NCBI RefSeq assembly: GCF_014652875.1
Contig: NZ_BMZQ01000001.1
Location: forward strand, 868,001-932,000
Length of the DNA stretch: 64,000 nucleotides
Reading direction: 5' to 3'
DNA from: Tianweitania populi
Lineage (GTDB): Bacteria; Pseudomonadota; Alphaproteobacteria; Rhizobiales; Rhizobiaceae
A program made the translations under genes and the position numbers. The notes beneath the pieces were generated by a model. It saw nothing but the letters and a program-made list of their open reading frames with translations. It did no database searches and had not been told where the DNA came from. This document shows, in pieces, positions 48,024 to 57,294 of this stretch. The first letter of the stretch is position 1. Every line of letters starts with the position of its first letter.

Positions 48024-48187
48024 CGGACCTGCAATTCACCGGATGCGGGCGAGTGTGGTGGAACAGGTTGACGCTGTGATCCGACGCGCGGTAAAGGCGG
48101 AGCACTGAAGGCGTTCGGTGGTGAACGGGTGGCAACGGCCAGTTTAACCGGCCGCTGCACTCCAGATGAACCAACGAATCATGCCTT

Positions 48188-48275
48188 GGAGGGATGGCCG
48201 AGCGGTTTAAGGCACCGGTCTTGAAAACCGGCGTGGGGCAACTCACCGTGGGTTCGAATCCCACTCCCTCCGCCA
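48188..48275 (+). tRNA. tRNA-Ser (anticodon UGA)
   Basis: An 88-base class II tRNA with encoded CCA. The acceptor stem GGAGGGA/TCCCTCC is followed by discriminator G. The D arm is GCCGAGCGGTTTAAGGC. The anticodon arm ACCGGTCTTGAAAACCGG has TGA in the loop, reading UCA and other UCN codons. A long variable arm (GTGGGGCAACTCAC) and T arm GTGGGTTCGAATCCCAC follow. The long variable arm confirms serine identity. It sits upstream of rpsB on the same strand. Confidence 0.97.
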
Positions 48276-48485
48276 TTTCCTCAGAAGCCTCCCGTCTCGT
48301 CTGCATGGCAGGCGAGCTTCACGCTTCAGCCCTTGCGTTTCTTGCCTCCACCCTGTATGGCGCAACGCATTCCACACACGGACTTTGGTGTTCTGCCGGG
48401 AGATATCCGGCAAAGACCTCCGGTGGCGGCGGGTTCAGGCCTGGTCGTCAAGGTCCGTGGAGGCCCAACCGGAAAGGACAAAAAC

Positions 48486-49280
48486 ATGGCTACGCCAGAC
48501 TTCTCCATGCGCCAGCTTCTCGAAGCCGGCATTCACTTCGGCCACCAGACCCACCGCTGGAACCCGAAAATGGCGCCTTACATCTTCGGCGCCCGCAACA
48601 ACGTTCACATCATCGATCTCAGCCAGACCGTTCCCATGCTGGAGCAGGCGCTGAAGGTCGTGTCCGACACCGTTGCCCGCGGCGGCCGCGTGCTGTTCGT
48701 CGGCACCAAGCGCCAGGCTTCGGAAATCGTTGCCGATGCAGCCGGCCGTTCGGCTCAGTACTACGTCAACTCCCGCTGGCTGGGCGGCATGCTCACCAAC
48801 TGGAAGACGATCTCGCATTCGATCCAGCGCCTGCGCAAGCTCGACGAGATGCTGTCGACCGGCGAAGCGAACGCCTTCACCAAGAAGGAGCGCCTGAACC
48901 TTGACCGTGAGCGCGAGAAGCTCGACAAGGCTCTCGGCGGCATCAAGGACATGGGCTCGACGCCAGACCTGATGTTCGTGATCGACACCAACAAGGAAGC
49001 GATCGCCATTCAGGAAGCCAAGCGTCTTGGTATTCCGGTTGTCGCAATCATCGATTCGAACTGCGATCCAGACAAGATCGACTATCCGATCCCGGGCAAT
49101 GACGACGCGCAGCGCGCTATTTCGCTGTATTGCGACCTGATTGCCAAGGCTTGCATCGACGGTATCGCGCGTCAGCAGGGTTCGATGGGCATCGACATCG
49201 GCGCTTCGGAAGAGGCTCCGATCGAGCCGGCTCTTGAAGCCGCTCCGGAAGGCGACGCACCGGCCACGCCGGCTGCCTGA
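48486..49280 (+). CDS. rpsB: 30S ribosomal protein S2
   Basis: Small-subunit ribosomal protein of 264 residues, bound at the neck of the 30S subunit. The N-terminus [20 protein letters not shown] and the segments [24 protein letters not shown] and [13 protein letters not shown] are diagnostic. The C-terminus carries an Ala/Pro/Glu-rich extension (about 25 residues) common in alphaproteobacteria. ATG 48486 has GGAAAGGA upstream; the open frame beyond is leader sequence. About 210 bases of leader separate it from tRNA-Ser. tsf follows, the usual S2-EF-Ts pair. Confidence 0.98.
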   Translation: MATPDFSMRQLLEAGIHFGHQTHRWNPKMAPYIFGARNNVHIIDLSQTVPMLEQALKVVSDTVARGGRVLFVGTKRQASEIVADAAGRSAQYYVNSRWLGGMLTNWKTISHSIQRLRKLDEMLSTGEANAFTKKERLNLDREREKLDKALGGIKDMGSTPDLMFVIDTNKEAIAIQEAKRLGIPVVAIIDSNCDPDKIDYPIPGNDDAQRAISLYCDLIAKACIDGIARQQGSMGIDIGASEEAPIEPALEAAPEGDAPATPAA

Positions 49281-49285
49281 TCCGC

Positions 49286-49308
49286 GAACCCGATTATTGG
49301 TCGGGTTC
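49286..49308 (+). other. Hairpin between rpsB and tsf
   Basis: GAACCCGA-TTATTGG-TCGGGTTC, an 8-bp stem directly after the rpsB stop, without a T run. It could be a weak attenuator that lowers tsf relative to rpsB, or an mRNA-stabilising structure. Confidence 0.5.
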
Positions 49309-49397
49309 AAGTTTAAGCCGGCGAAAGCTGGCCGCTCCAGGCGCATCATCGAAACCTCGGTGGTGCGCCCGTGCATTTCAGATTTGAGAGGTTCGAG

Positions 49398-50321
49398 ATG
49401 ACGATTTCCGCCGCACAGGTGAAGCAGCTCCGTGACATGACCGGCGCTGGTATGATGGATTGCAAGGCAGCTCTTGGCGAAACCGCCGGCGACATGGACG
49501 CAGCGGTCGATTGGCTGCGCAAGAAGGGTATTTCCAAGGCCGACAAGAAGGCTGGCCGCACCGCTGCCGAAGGCCTGATCGGCGTTGCCAATGACGACCT
49601 GTCGGGCGTTCTCGTCGAAGTCAATTCCGAGACTGACTTCGTGGCCCGCAACGACGCTTTCCAGCAGATCGTTCGCAACGTGGCCCAGGTCGCTCTCGAG
49701 ACCAGCGGCGCGACCGAAGAAGTTTCGGCTGCTCGTTATCCCGGCGGCACGTCGTCCGTGGTCGACACGATCAAGGACGCAGTCGGCACGATCGGCGAGA
49801 ACATGAGCTTCCGCCGCGCGACCAAGCTGAGCGTCACCTCGGGCGCCGTTGCGACCTATGTCCACAATGCGGTTGCCGAGAATCTCGGCAAGCTCGGCGT
49901 TCTGGTTGCGATCGAGACCACCGGCGATGCCGAAGCTGCCCGCAGCTTTGCCCGTCAGGTCGCGATGCATGTCGCTGCCACCAACCCGCTGTCGCTGAGC
50001 GAGCAGGAAATCGATCCGGCCGTTGTTGCGCGCGAAAAGGACATCTTCTCCGACCAGGCACGCCAGTCCGGCAAGCCGGAAAACATCATCGAGAAGATGG
50101 TGGAAGGCCGTTTGCGCAAGTTCTACGAGGAAGTTGTGCTCTTGAAGCAGGCTTTCGTGCTGAACCCCGACCTGACGGTGGAAGCTGCCTTGAAGGACGC
50201 CGAGAAGACGATCGGCGCGCCGGCCAAGATCACCGGCTTCGTTCGCTTCGCTCTCGGCGAGGGCATCGAGCGCGAGACCAGCGATTTCGCCGCGGAAGTC
50301 GCGGCCGCCGCCAAGCAGTAA
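49398..50321 (+). CDS. tsf: Elongation factor Ts
   Basis: Nucleotide exchange factor that recycles EF-Tu-GDP, 307 residues. The N-terminal UBA-like module is [20 protein letters not shown] with the signature [12 protein letters not shown], and the exchange core follows with [13 protein letters not shown], where the Asp-Phe element inserts into EF-Tu. ATG 49398 is in the expected place just before the UBA-like helix. It is 117 bases downstream of rpsB and is followed by pyrH. Confidence 0.98.
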   Translation: MTISAAQVKQLRDMTGAGMMDCKAALGETAGDMDAAVDWLRKKGISKADKKAGRTAAEGLIGVANDDLSGVLVEVNSETDFVARNDAFQQIVRNVAQVALETSGATEEVSAARYPGGTSSVVDTIKDAVGTIGENMSFRRATKLSVTSGAVATYVHNAVAENLGKLGVLVAIETTGDAEAARSFARQVAMHVAATNPLSLSEQEIDPAVVAREKDIFSDQARQSGKPENIIEKMVEGRLRKFYEEVVLLKQAFVLNPDLTVEAALKDAEKTIGAPAKITGFVRFALGEGIERETSDFAAEVAAAAKQ

Positions 50322-50389
50322 GCTTCGTCTTACAGGCTGGTTCTGGCGCAGCACGCAACGCTGCATTAGGATCATCCGGAATAAACAAG

Positions 50390-50415
50390 GGGCATCGCGT
50401 GACATCGCGGTGCCC
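50390..50415 (+). other. Hairpin between tsf and pyrH
   Basis: GGGCATCGCG/CGCGGTGCCC, 10 bp with one T-G wobble and a 6-base loop, followed by TTCGTG. The tail is too poor in T for a confident terminator. It may partly separate translation from pyrimidine/envelope genes. Confidence 0.5.
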
Positions 50416-50474
50416 TTCGTGTATCGGCAGGCCGCTTTGCTTATGCGGGCCGCTTTATCTCCAAAGGAGTCTCC

Positions 50475-51197
50475 ATGCCTGTTCAGTCGCCGATCTACCG
50501 CCGAGTGCTGCTCAAGGCTTCCGGCGAGGCGCTGATGGGTAGCCAAGGCTTCGGTATCGACGTTTCCGTGGCCGATCGCATTGCTGCAGACATCGCCGAA
50601 GCCCGCTCGATGGGTGTAGAAGTCGGTGTGGTGATCGGCGGCGGCAATATCTTCCGCGGCGTGGCCGTTGCTTCTGCCGGCGGCGACCGCGTGACCGGCG
50701 ACCACATGGGCATGCTGGCGACGATCATCAATTCGCTGGCGCTACGCACATCGCTGACCAAGCTCGGCGTGGACGCCGTCGTGCTGTCCGCCATTGCGAT
50801 GCCGGAAATCTGTGAAAGCTTTTCGCAGCTCAAGGCTCAGTCGCATATGGATGCGGGCAAGGTCGTGATCTTTGCCGGTGGGACGGGCAATCCGTTCTTT
50901 ACCACCGATTCGGCGGCAGCCCTTCGCGCCGCGGAAATCGGCGCCGATGCCCTGTTCAAGGGCACGCAGGTGGACGGTGTTTATTCCGCTGATCCGAAGA
51001 AAGATCCGAAAGCAACACGCTATGAGCGCATCACCCATGCGGAAGTTCTGCAGCATGACCTCGCGATCATGGATACGGCCGCGATTGCCCTTGCGCGCGA
51101 GAACAACATTCCGATAATCGTTTATTCCATTCACGAACAGGGCGGGTTTGGCGAGATCCTGCGCGGCGCTGGCCGCTGCACGGTTGTTTCCGACTAA
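50475..51197 (+). CDS. pyrH: UMP kinase
   Basis: Bacterial-type UMP kinase of 240 residues, amino-acid-kinase fold, which phosphorylates UMP to UDP for RNA and envelope precursors. It is a hexamer with allosteric control by GTP and UTP in studied species. Landmarks are [51 protein letters not shown] and [20 protein letters not shown] follows AAAGGAG at good spacing. It is followed by frr after 43 bases, the conserved order in proteobacteria. Confidence 0.98.
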   Translation: MPVQSPIYRRVLLKASGEALMGSQGFGIDVSVADRIAADIAEARSMGVEVGVVIGGGNIFRGVAVASAGGDRVTGDHMGMLATIINSLALRTSLTKLGVDAVVLSAIAMPEICESFSQLKAQSHMDAGKVVIFAGGTGNPFFTTDSAAALRAAEIGADALFKGTQVDGVYSADPKKDPKATRYERITHAEVLQHDLAIMDTAAIALARENNIPIIVYSIHEQGGFGEILRGAGRCTVVSD

Positions 51198-51240
51198 GTT
51201 CGCGCACGCGCCCTTTAGACCAAGTTTCACGGAGATTATG

Positions 51241-51801
51241 ATGAGCAACGGAGCCGACTTCCAGGACATACAGCGTCGCATGGAAGGCGCCATCAACGCT
51301 TTCCGCAACGATCTGGCTTCGCTGCGCACCGGCCGTGCATCGAGCAACCTGCTCGATCCGATCCAGGTTCAGGCCTATGGCTCGGCCATGCCGCTCAACC
51401 AGGTCGCGACGGTCTCCGTGCCGGAGCCGCGCATGATCTCGGTTTCGGTCTGGGACAAGTCGATGGTGAACGCGGTTGACCGCGCCATCCGCGAGTCCAA
51501 TCTGGGCTTCAACCCGATCATGGATGGTACGACGCTGCGCATTCCGCTGCCGGAGCTGAACGAACAGCGCCGCAAGGAACTGGCGAAGATCGCCCATACC
51601 TATGCCGAGAACGCACGTGTCGCCGTTCGCCATGTGCGTCGCGATGCCATGGACGCCCTCAAGAAGGCCGAAAAGGATGGCGATGTCGGACAGGACGACG
51701 TTCGTGCTCAGTCCGAACGCGTTCAGAAGATGACCGACGAAACGATCACTTCGGTCGACGGACTGCTGGCGGAAAAGCAAGCCGAAATCATGCAGGTTTG
51801 A
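51241..51801 (+). CDS. frr: Ribosome recycling factor
   Basis: RRF splits post-termination ribosomes together with EF-G. It has 186 residues: a three-helix bundle plus a small beta domain. Landmarks are the N-terminal [57 protein letters not shown] and a C-terminal [21 protein letters not shown] 51241 is preferred although ATGATG makes 51238 equally readable. It follows pyrH and precedes uppS. Confidence 0.98.
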   Translation: MSNGADFQDIQRRMEGAINAFRNDLASLRTGRASSNLLDPIQVQAYGSAMPLNQVATVSVPEPRMISVSVWDKSMVNAVDRAIRESNLGFNPIMDGTTLRIPLPELNEQRRKELAKIAHTYAENARVAVRHVRRDAMDALKKAEKDGDVGQDDVRAQSERVQKMTDETITSVDGLLAEKQAEIMQV

Positions 51802-51842
51802 CGGGTCGGTCTTTCGGGCCGGTGTAATCGGAGGGAAGAGCT

Positions 51843-52562
51843 GTGGCGCCCGCGCATGTCGCGATCATCATGGATGGCAATGGCCGCTGGGCCAAGGCCC
51901 GCGGTTTGCCGCGCGTCATGGGGCATCGCGCCGGTGTTGAAGCCCTGCGTCAGGTCGTTCGCGATGCGCCGGGCCTCGGCATCGAATGGCTGACGGTCTA
52001 CGCCTTTTCTTCCGAAAACTGGGCGCGTCCGCAGGGCGAGGTGGCAGATCTGATGGGTCTGCTGAAGCTTTTCATCCGCCGCGATCTTGCCGAATTGCAC
52101 CGCAATGGCGTGCGGATCCGCATCATCGGTGAGCGTACGGCACTGGCGCCTGACATTCGTGCACTGCTTGATGATGCCGAGGTTCTGACGGCCGGCAACC
52201 GGTCGCTCAATCTGGTCATTGCCTTCAATTACGGTGCACGCGAGGAGATTACCCGCACGCTGCGCCATTTGGCGACTGAAGTGGCGGCAGGACGGCTCGC
52301 GCCGGAAGCCATCGATGAAGCGCTGATCAGCCGCTCGCTCGATACGGCTGGGATGCCCGACCCCGATCTGGTGATCCGCACCAGCGGCGAGATGCGCCTG
52401 TCGAACTTTCTGACCTGGCAATGCGCTTATAGCGAGTTGGTGTTCCTGCCCGTGCTGTGGCCGGACTTCAGCAAGACACATCTTGAGGACGCGCTCGCGT
52501 CCTTTGCCGGCCGCGAGCGCCGCTATGGCGGGCGGCCCGCGGCAAGAGAAGCCGCATCATGA
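51843..52562 (+). CDS. uppS: Undecaprenyl diphosphate synthase
   Basis: Cis-prenyltransferase of 239 residues that makes the C55 lipid carrier for peptidoglycan and polysaccharides. The diphosphate-binding motif [14 protein letters not shown] holds catalytic Asp 11, then [18 protein letters not shown] and, near the C-terminus, [20 protein letters not shown] and [12 protein letters not shown]. The start is GTG with GGAGGGAAGAG upstream. Its last bases overlap cdsA (ATGA). The enzyme links the translation half of the cluster to the envelope half. Confidence 0.97.
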   Translation: MAPAHVAIIMDGNGRWAKARGLPRVMGHRAGVEALRQVVRDAPGLGIEWLTVYAFSSENWARPQGEVADLMGLLKLFIRRDLAELHRNGVRIRIIGERTALAPDIRALLDDAEVLTAGNRSLNLVIAFNYGAREEITRTLRHLATEVAAGRLAPEAIDEALISRSLDTAGMPDPDLVIRTSGEMRLSNFLTWQCAYSELVFLPVLWPDFSKTHLEDALASFAGRERRYGGRPAAREAAS

Positions 52563-53434
52563 TGAGGAATCAGCGGGAAGCCGGTTTGGACTTTCGCCGC
52601 CCGCGCCGTCTCAACAATCTCGGTTTGCGCATCGTCTCAGGGGTGATCCTCGGCAGCATCGTGCTGGCGATCACCTATTATGGCGGTATCGTCTATCACC
52701 TGATGATCGCCTTCTTCGCCTGCGCTCTTCTTTATGAGTGGCTGGAGATGGCGGGCGCTCGTGTGCAGCAGCGCAGCCGCATGATCATGTGGCTGTTACT
52801 GGCGATCGCTTTGATTCCCCTGATCCTCAACATGAAGGCGGCCATCGTGGTGCCGGTCGCGCTGGTCGCCATGCTTGTCGGCCTCCTCTATGAAGCACGG
52901 CTTTCAGGGCGCGCGGGGATTTGGGTCAGTGGCGGTCTTGTTTATGCACTGCTTGCCGCCGTTTCGATTGATCAGGTTCGCGAGGGCGGAACGGCTGGGC
53001 TCGCGGCCATGGTCTTTTTGTTCACCGTGGTTTGGACAACCGACAGTCTAGCCTATGTGTTCGGTCGGCTAATCGGCGGACGCAAGCTCGCGCCATCGAT
53101 TTCGCCCGGCAAGACATGGAGCGGTGCGCTTGGCGGCGCGCTGGCTGCGGTGATCGTAGGCGCCGGGGTCGGCCGCCTGATGGGGATCGAAGCCGGCTTT
53201 CTTCTCGCTGTGGCGGCACTGGTGCTGTCGATCGTTTCGCAAATCGGCGACCTCTTGGAATCGGCGATCAAGCGGCGCTTTGGCGTAAAAGACTCCGGCC
53301 GTCTCATTCCCGGTCACGGTGGCGTTATGGACCGGGTCGATGGACTTGTCGCCGCCGCTTTGGCCTTGTACCTGATCGGGCTCTTGACAGGCGGTCTGCA
53401 CGAACCATCACGCGGTTTGTTCTTTGTGATGTGA
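52559..53434 (+). CDS. cdsA: Phosphatidate cytidylyltransferase (CDP-diacylglycerol synthase)
   Basis: Integral membrane enzyme of 291 residues making CDP-diacylglycerol, the precursor of all phospholipids here, including the phosphatidylcholine made by Pcs. About eight hydrophobic helices are visible. The C-terminal signature is complete: [27 protein letters not shown], split as S...KRRFGVKD and [12 protein letters not shown] overlaps the uppS stop. Only 55 bases separate it from rseP, so the dxr gene found at this point in many bacteria is absent. Confidence 0.96.
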   Translation: MMRNQREAGLDFRRPRRLNNLGLRIVSGVILGSIVLAITYYGGIVYHLMIAFFACALLYEWLEMAGARVQQRSRMIMWLLLAIALIPLILNMKAAIVVPVALVAMLVGLLYEARLSGRAGIWVSGGLVYALLAAVSIDQVREGGTAGLAAMVFLFTVVWTTDSLAYVFGRLIGGRKLAPSISPGKTWSGALGGALAAVIVGAGVGRLMGIEAGFLLAVAALVLSIVSQIGDLLESAIKRRFGVKDSGRLIPGHGGVMDRVDGLVAAALALYLIGLLTGGLHEPSRGLFFVM

Positions 53435-53489
53435 TGGGCTGAACCCCGACAAACGGTCTCCTAAGAGGGAGAACGCTTAGCGACAGCAG

Positions 53490-54662
53490 GTGCAACAAGG
53501 CACCGGAGTGAACGGAACAAGCGTGGGTGAGTTTCTGACCGCAATCTTCGGAAGCGAGGGCCTGATCCTGGGCACGCTCGTGCCGTTTCTGTTCGTGCTT
53601 CTCGTTGTCGTTTTCGTTCATGAGATGGGGCACTATCTCGTTGGCCGCTGGTGCGGCATCGGGGTCAAAGCCTTTTCGATCGGCTTCGGTCCGGAGCTGA
53701 TCGGCTACACGGCCCGCAGTGGTACGCGCTGGAAACTGTGCGCCATTCCGCTGGGAGGCTACGTGAAGTTCGTCGGCGACATGAACGCGACGAGCACACC
53801 TGACCCCGAATCAACGGAAATGCTGACCGACGCGGAACGGCGCGTGGCCTTCCACACCCAGCCGGTGTGGAAGCGGGCGCTGACCGTGGTAGCCGGCCCT
53901 ATGTTCAACTTCCTGCTGACCATCGTCGTGTTCAGTGTGATGTTCTCGATCTATGGCCGCGCTGTTCTGGATCCGACCGTCGCGGAAGTTCGTCCCGGCA
54001 GCCCGGCAGCCGTTGCCGGCATCCAGCCTGGTGACCGCTTCGTGACCGTGGATGGCACGACGGTCGACAGCTTTGCCGATGTGCAGAGACTGGTGTCCGG
54101 TCGTGCCGGTGACCCGCTGACCTTCACGATCAATCGCGGCGGTCAGGACATGACCGTCACCGCGACGCCCGAGCTGATCGAACAAAATGACGCGCTAGGC
54201 AACGTCGCGCGCACCGGTGTGATCGGCGTGGTGAACAACCGCGATGTCGGCCAAGGCCGGATGGTGGAATATTCTCCGCTGGAAGCCGTGCAGCAGGGCG
54301 TGGTCGAAACCGGCCACATCATCAGCCGCACCGGTCAATTCTTGCAAAGGTTTGTTGTCGGGCGTGAAGACAAGTGCCAGCTCGGCGGTCCGGTGAAGAT
54401 CGCGGAAATGTCGGGGCAGGCGGCGAAGTTGGGCTTTCAGTGGCTCATCCAGCTTGCGGCCCTGTTGTCGGTAGGCATCGGCATTCTCAACCTTCTTCCG
54501 ATTCCCCCACTGGACGGCGGCCATCTAGTCTTCTACGCAGTTGAGGCTGTTCAACGGCGTCCGGTTTCGGAACGGGTGATGGAGGCTGTGTATCGCGTGG
54601 GTATCTTCGCGGTGCTGTGCTTCATGGGATTCGTTTTCTGGAACGACCTTTTTGGATGCTGA
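53490..54662 (+). CDS. rseP: Site-2 protease RseP (M50 zinc metalloprotease)
   Basis: Intramembrane protease of 390 residues. The zinc motif HEMGH (H44, E45, H48) lies in the first helix and the third ligand motif is in PIPPLDGGHLVF. A PDZ domain (about 165-240) starts DPTVAEVRPGSPAAVAGI. RseP cleaves membrane-bound anti-sigma factors and remnant signal peptides; in Caulobacter the homologue MmpA cuts PodJ. The start is GTG 53490 or GTG 53508; the first lacks a clear ribosome binding site, so the N-terminus is uncertain. It precedes bamA, typical for the cluster. Confidence 0.94.
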   Translation: MQQGTGVNGTSVGEFLTAIFGSEGLILGTLVPFLFVLLVVVFVHEMGHYLVGRWCGIGVKAFSIGFGPELIGYTARSGTRWKLCAIPLGGYVKFVGDMNATSTPDPESTEMLTDAERRVAFHTQPVWKRALTVVAGPMFNFLLTIVVFSVMFSIYGRAVLDPTVAEVRPGSPAAVAGIQPGDRFVTVDGTTVDSFADVQRLVSGRAGDPLTFTINRGGQDMTVTATPELIEQNDALGNVARTGVIGVVNNRDVGQGRMVEYSPLEAVQQGVVETGHIISRTGQFLQRFVVGREDKCQLGGPVKIAEMSGQAAKLGFQWLIQLAALLSVGIGILNLLPIPPLDGGHLVFYAVEAVQRRPVSERVMEAVYRVGIFAVLCFMGFVFWNDLFGC

Positions 54663-54701
54663 ACGAGATGAAGGTCGTCGCAAGCGGTTGATATTGACTA
54701 A

Positions 54702-54793
54702 GCATTTACCATGAGCCCCGAATTGCGTGTCGGGAATGACACGCCAGCGGGATTAGTAAATGCACATTAACCAGAAACCTTGCGTGTAGGGAA
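54702..54793. repeat. Nested inverted and direct repeats upstream of bamA
   Basis: An outer inverted repeat GCATTTAC (54702-54709) / GTAAATGC (54756-54763) surrounds an inner 7-bp hairpin GCGTGTC/GACACGC (54725-54731, 54738-54744). In addition TTGCGTGT(C/A)GGGAA occurs twice (54723-54736 and 54780-54793, 13 of 14 bases equal). The second copy overlaps a possible promoter. These look like regulator sites or leader structure; no known motif fits. Confidence 0.5.
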
Positions 54794-54806
54794 AATACGG
54801 CTATGA
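54779..54806 (+). promoter_or_regulatory. Possible sigma-70 promoter of bamA
   Basis: CTTGCG, 16 bases, CTATGA. This resembles the alphaproteobacterial housekeeping consensus CTTGAC-N16/17-CTATAT at 8 of 12 positions, 74 bases upstream of the bamA ATG. It is weak and unproven. Confidence 0.3.
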
Positions 54807-54879
54807 CGGTTGTGGGACCAACTGCGATGGCCGGGTTTCTCGCTGTGGGGACTACGAGAGTAAAAGGTTTAGGGGCCCG

Positions 54880-57243
54880 ATGAAGCCAACATTTCGTTTC
54901 AAGAGCGCCGCATCCGCGGTGGCGTTGTCCGCCGCCCTGGTCGCTCCAGGCGCTGTTATCGCTCAGCTGGGCATGGTTTCGGTCGCCGACGCGGCCGTTG
55001 TCAGCCGCATCGAGGTCCGCGGAAACCAGCGCGTCGATGCCGACACCGTGCGCAGCTATATCGGCGTGACGCCGGGCAAGCAGTTTTCGAACGCCGATCT
55101 CGACGACGCTGTGAAGCGTTTGTTCGACACCGGGCTGTTCTCCGATGTCCAGATCAACCAGAACGGCGGCACCCTCGTGGTGCAGGTTGTCGAGTATAAG
55201 ATCGTCAACCAGGTTCTGTTCCAGGGCAACAGCAAGGTTAAGGACGAGCAGCTCAGCGCCGGCGTTCAGACCAAGCCCCGCAGCGGCTATTCGCAGGCAA
55301 CCGTCGATGCCGACGTGGAAGGCATCAAGGGTGCTTACCGTCAGATCGGGCGCAACGATGCGACCGTAACCGCGCAGATCGTCGATCTCGGTGAAAACCG
55401 CGTCAACGTTGTGTACCAGATCAACGAAGGCGACCGCACCAAGATCACGGCCGTAAACTTCGTCGGCAACAGCGCTTTCCCTGCGCGTCGTTTGCGCGAC
55501 GTGGTCGCAACCCGCGAATCGAACTTCCTGTCGTTCCTGACCCGCAACGACATCTATGATGCGGACAAGCAGAAGGCTGATGAGGAAGCACTGCGCCGCT
55601 TCTATTACAATCGTGGCTATGCCGATTTCCAGGTCGTGTCGTCCAGCGCCGAGCTGGATCCGGCAACCAACGAATACACGATCACCTTCACGGTGCAGGA
55701 AGGCGAGCGCTACACGTTCGGCGACGTGTCGATTGACTCCGCCATCACGGACGTGAACGCCGACACGCTGCGTCCGCTTCTGAAGACGCAGCCGGGCGCG
55801 ACCTACAGCGCCAAGGACGTTGAAGACACGATCGTTGCCCTGACTGAGCGTCTGGCCGGCAGCGGTTATGCGTTTGCTCAGGTTACGCCGCAGGGCGACC
55901 GCGACTTCAACAACCGCACGATCTCGGTTGTGTATTCGGTCGATCAAGGCGCGCGCACTTATGTCGAGCGCATCGAGATCCGTGGCAATGACCGCACGCG
56001 TGACTACGTCATTCGTCGCGAGTTCGATGTCAGCGAAGGCGATGCGTTCAACCAGGTTCTGATCCAGCGCGCCAAGCGCCGCCTGGAGCGCCTCGATTAC
56101 TTCACCAGCGTCAACGTTTCGACGCAGCCTGGCTCGCAGCCGGACCAGGTTATCCTGGTGGTGGACGTGGTTGAAAAGGCGACGGGTGAGTTCTCGATTG
56201 GCGGCGGTTACACCACCGGCGGCTCGACCGGTGGCGGCCCGACCGCTGAAGGTTCGATCACCGAGCGTAACTTCCTTGGTCGCGGCCAGTTCATCCGTTT
56301 GGGTGTGGGCGTCGGCAAGAACACGCGCGACTATAACCTGTCGTTCACCGAGCCGTATTTCCTCGGACGTCGTATCGCTGCTGGCTTCGACATCTTCCGC
56401 CAGACCCGCGAATACGACAACGACTACAAGAGCGAGCTGAACGGCGGCACGATCCGGTTCGGTCTGCCGATCACCGAAGCGTTGAGCACGCAGTTTGCGT
56501 ACAATCTGACGCAGGAAAAGTACAAGTACGACGACGACTGCGAAACCGATGATGGCGTGTTCGATCCGAGCTGTGATCTCGCTCCGCAGATCCGTGACGC
56601 GATCGAAAATCAGAGCCCGTGGATCAAGTCGTCTGTCAGCGCGACGTTGACCTACAACACGATCGACGACCAGAAGAACCCGCATGCCGGTATCTTCTCG
56701 ACCTTCGCTGTTGAAGCGGCTGGTCTGGGTGGCGATGCGGAGTGGGTGAAGTTCACCGGTCGCGGCACCTACTACAAGACGCTCTCGGAAGAGATGGACA
56801 TCGTCGGCCTCGTGTCGGCAGGTGCCGGTCACATCGAGGGCTTCGGCGGCGGCGATCTGCGTGTGTTCGACTACTTCCGCGCCAATGACCGCATGATCCG
56901 TGGCTTCGATTACGACGGCTTCGGTCCGTTCGATCCGGGTACGGGCGATCACCTCGGTGGTGCGACCTACTTCAATGCGAGCGCGGAAGCGCAGTTCCCG
57001 ATGCCGGTGTTCCCGCAGAGCTTCGGCCTGAAGGGCGCAGTCTTCGCGGATGCTGCCACGCTTTATGGCAACAACCTCGCAGGTGCGACCGGCACCGACA
57101 TGGAATGGCGCGCATCGGTTGGTGCGTCGGTGATCTGGGCCTCGCCGTTCGGCCCGCTGCGCGTCGACTATGCCGTTCCTGTGAAGAAGGAAGACGGCGA
57201 CGACGAGCAGAACTTCAACTTCGGCATCTCCTCGCGCTTCTAA
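54880..57243 (+). CDS. bamA: Outer-membrane protein assembly factor BamA
   Basis: Omp85-family core of the beta-barrel assembly machine, 787 residues. The signal peptide (about 1-36) ends ADA-AVV. Five POTRA domains occupy about 40-410, starting ISRIEVRGNQRVDADTVRSYI; the last begins YVERIEIRGNDRTRDYVIRREF. The C-terminal 16-strand barrel has GGGYTTGGSTGGGPTAEGSI, the conserved loop-6 VRGF-type motif as IRGFDYDGFGP, and a terminal Phe (ISSRF), the usual C-terminal recognition residue. It is placed between rseP and lpxD, the standard order, and inserts outer-membrane proteins alongside the lipid A genes downstream. Confidence 0.97.
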   Translation: MKPTFRFKSAASAVALSAALVAPGAVIAQLGMVSVADAAVVSRIEVRGNQRVDADTVRSYIGVTPGKQFSNADLDDAVKRLFDTGLFSDVQINQNGGTLVVQVVEYKIVNQVLFQGNSKVKDEQLSAGVQTKPRSGYSQATVDADVEGIKGAYRQIGRNDATVTAQIVDLGENRVNVVYQINEGDRTKITAVNFVGNSAFPARRLRDVVATRESNFLSFLTRNDIYDADKQKADEEALRRFYYNRGYADFQVVSSSAELDPATNEYTITFTVQEGERYTFGDVSIDSAITDVNADTLRPLLKTQPGATYSAKDVEDTIVALTERLAGSGYAFAQVTPQGDRDFNNRTISVVYSVDQGARTYVERIEIRGNDRTRDYVIRREFDVSEGDAFNQVLIQRAKRRLERLDYFTSVNVSTQPGSQPDQVILVVDVVEKATGEFSIGGGYTTGGSTGGGPTAEGSITERNFLGRGQFIRLGVGVGKNTRDYNLSFTEPYFLGRRIAAGFDIFRQTREYDNDYKSELNGGTIRFGLPITEALSTQFAYNLTQEKYKYDDDCETDDGVFDPSCDLAPQIRDAIENQSPWIKSSVSATLTYNTIDDQKNPHAGIFSTFAVEAAGLGGDAEWVKFTGRGTYYKTLSEEMDIVGLVSAGAGHIEGFGGGDLRVFDYFRANDRMIRGFDYDGFGPFDPGTGDHLGGATYFNASAEAQFPMPVFPQSFGLKGAVFADAATLYGNNLAGATGTDMEWRASVGASVIWASPFGPLRVDYAVPVKKEDGDDEQNFNFGISSRF

Positions 57244-57254
57244 ATCGCGCGTTC

Positions 57255-57281
57255 TCTCCTGGCTGCTTTGCGGCCAGGAGA
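57255..57281 (+). other. Hairpin between bamA and lpxD
   Basis: TCTCCTGGC/GCCAGGAGA, a 9-bp stem with a 9-base loop, 12 bases after the bamA stop and just before the lpxD ribosome binding site CCGGAG. There is no T run. It could protect the bamA message end or tune lpxD translation. Confidence 0.55.
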
Positions 57282-57294
57282 ACCGGAGCATTTG

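Noticed and set aside
48024-48187. Small gene between the OmpA-domain gene and tRNA-Ser
   Set aside because: No open frame with start signal and protein-like composition; only a weak GC stem (CGGCC/GGCCG) is visible.
48188-48275. tRNA-Ser as an integration attachment site
   Set aside because: No integrase, no duplicated tRNA 3' end and no compositional shift nearby; the flanks are core genes.
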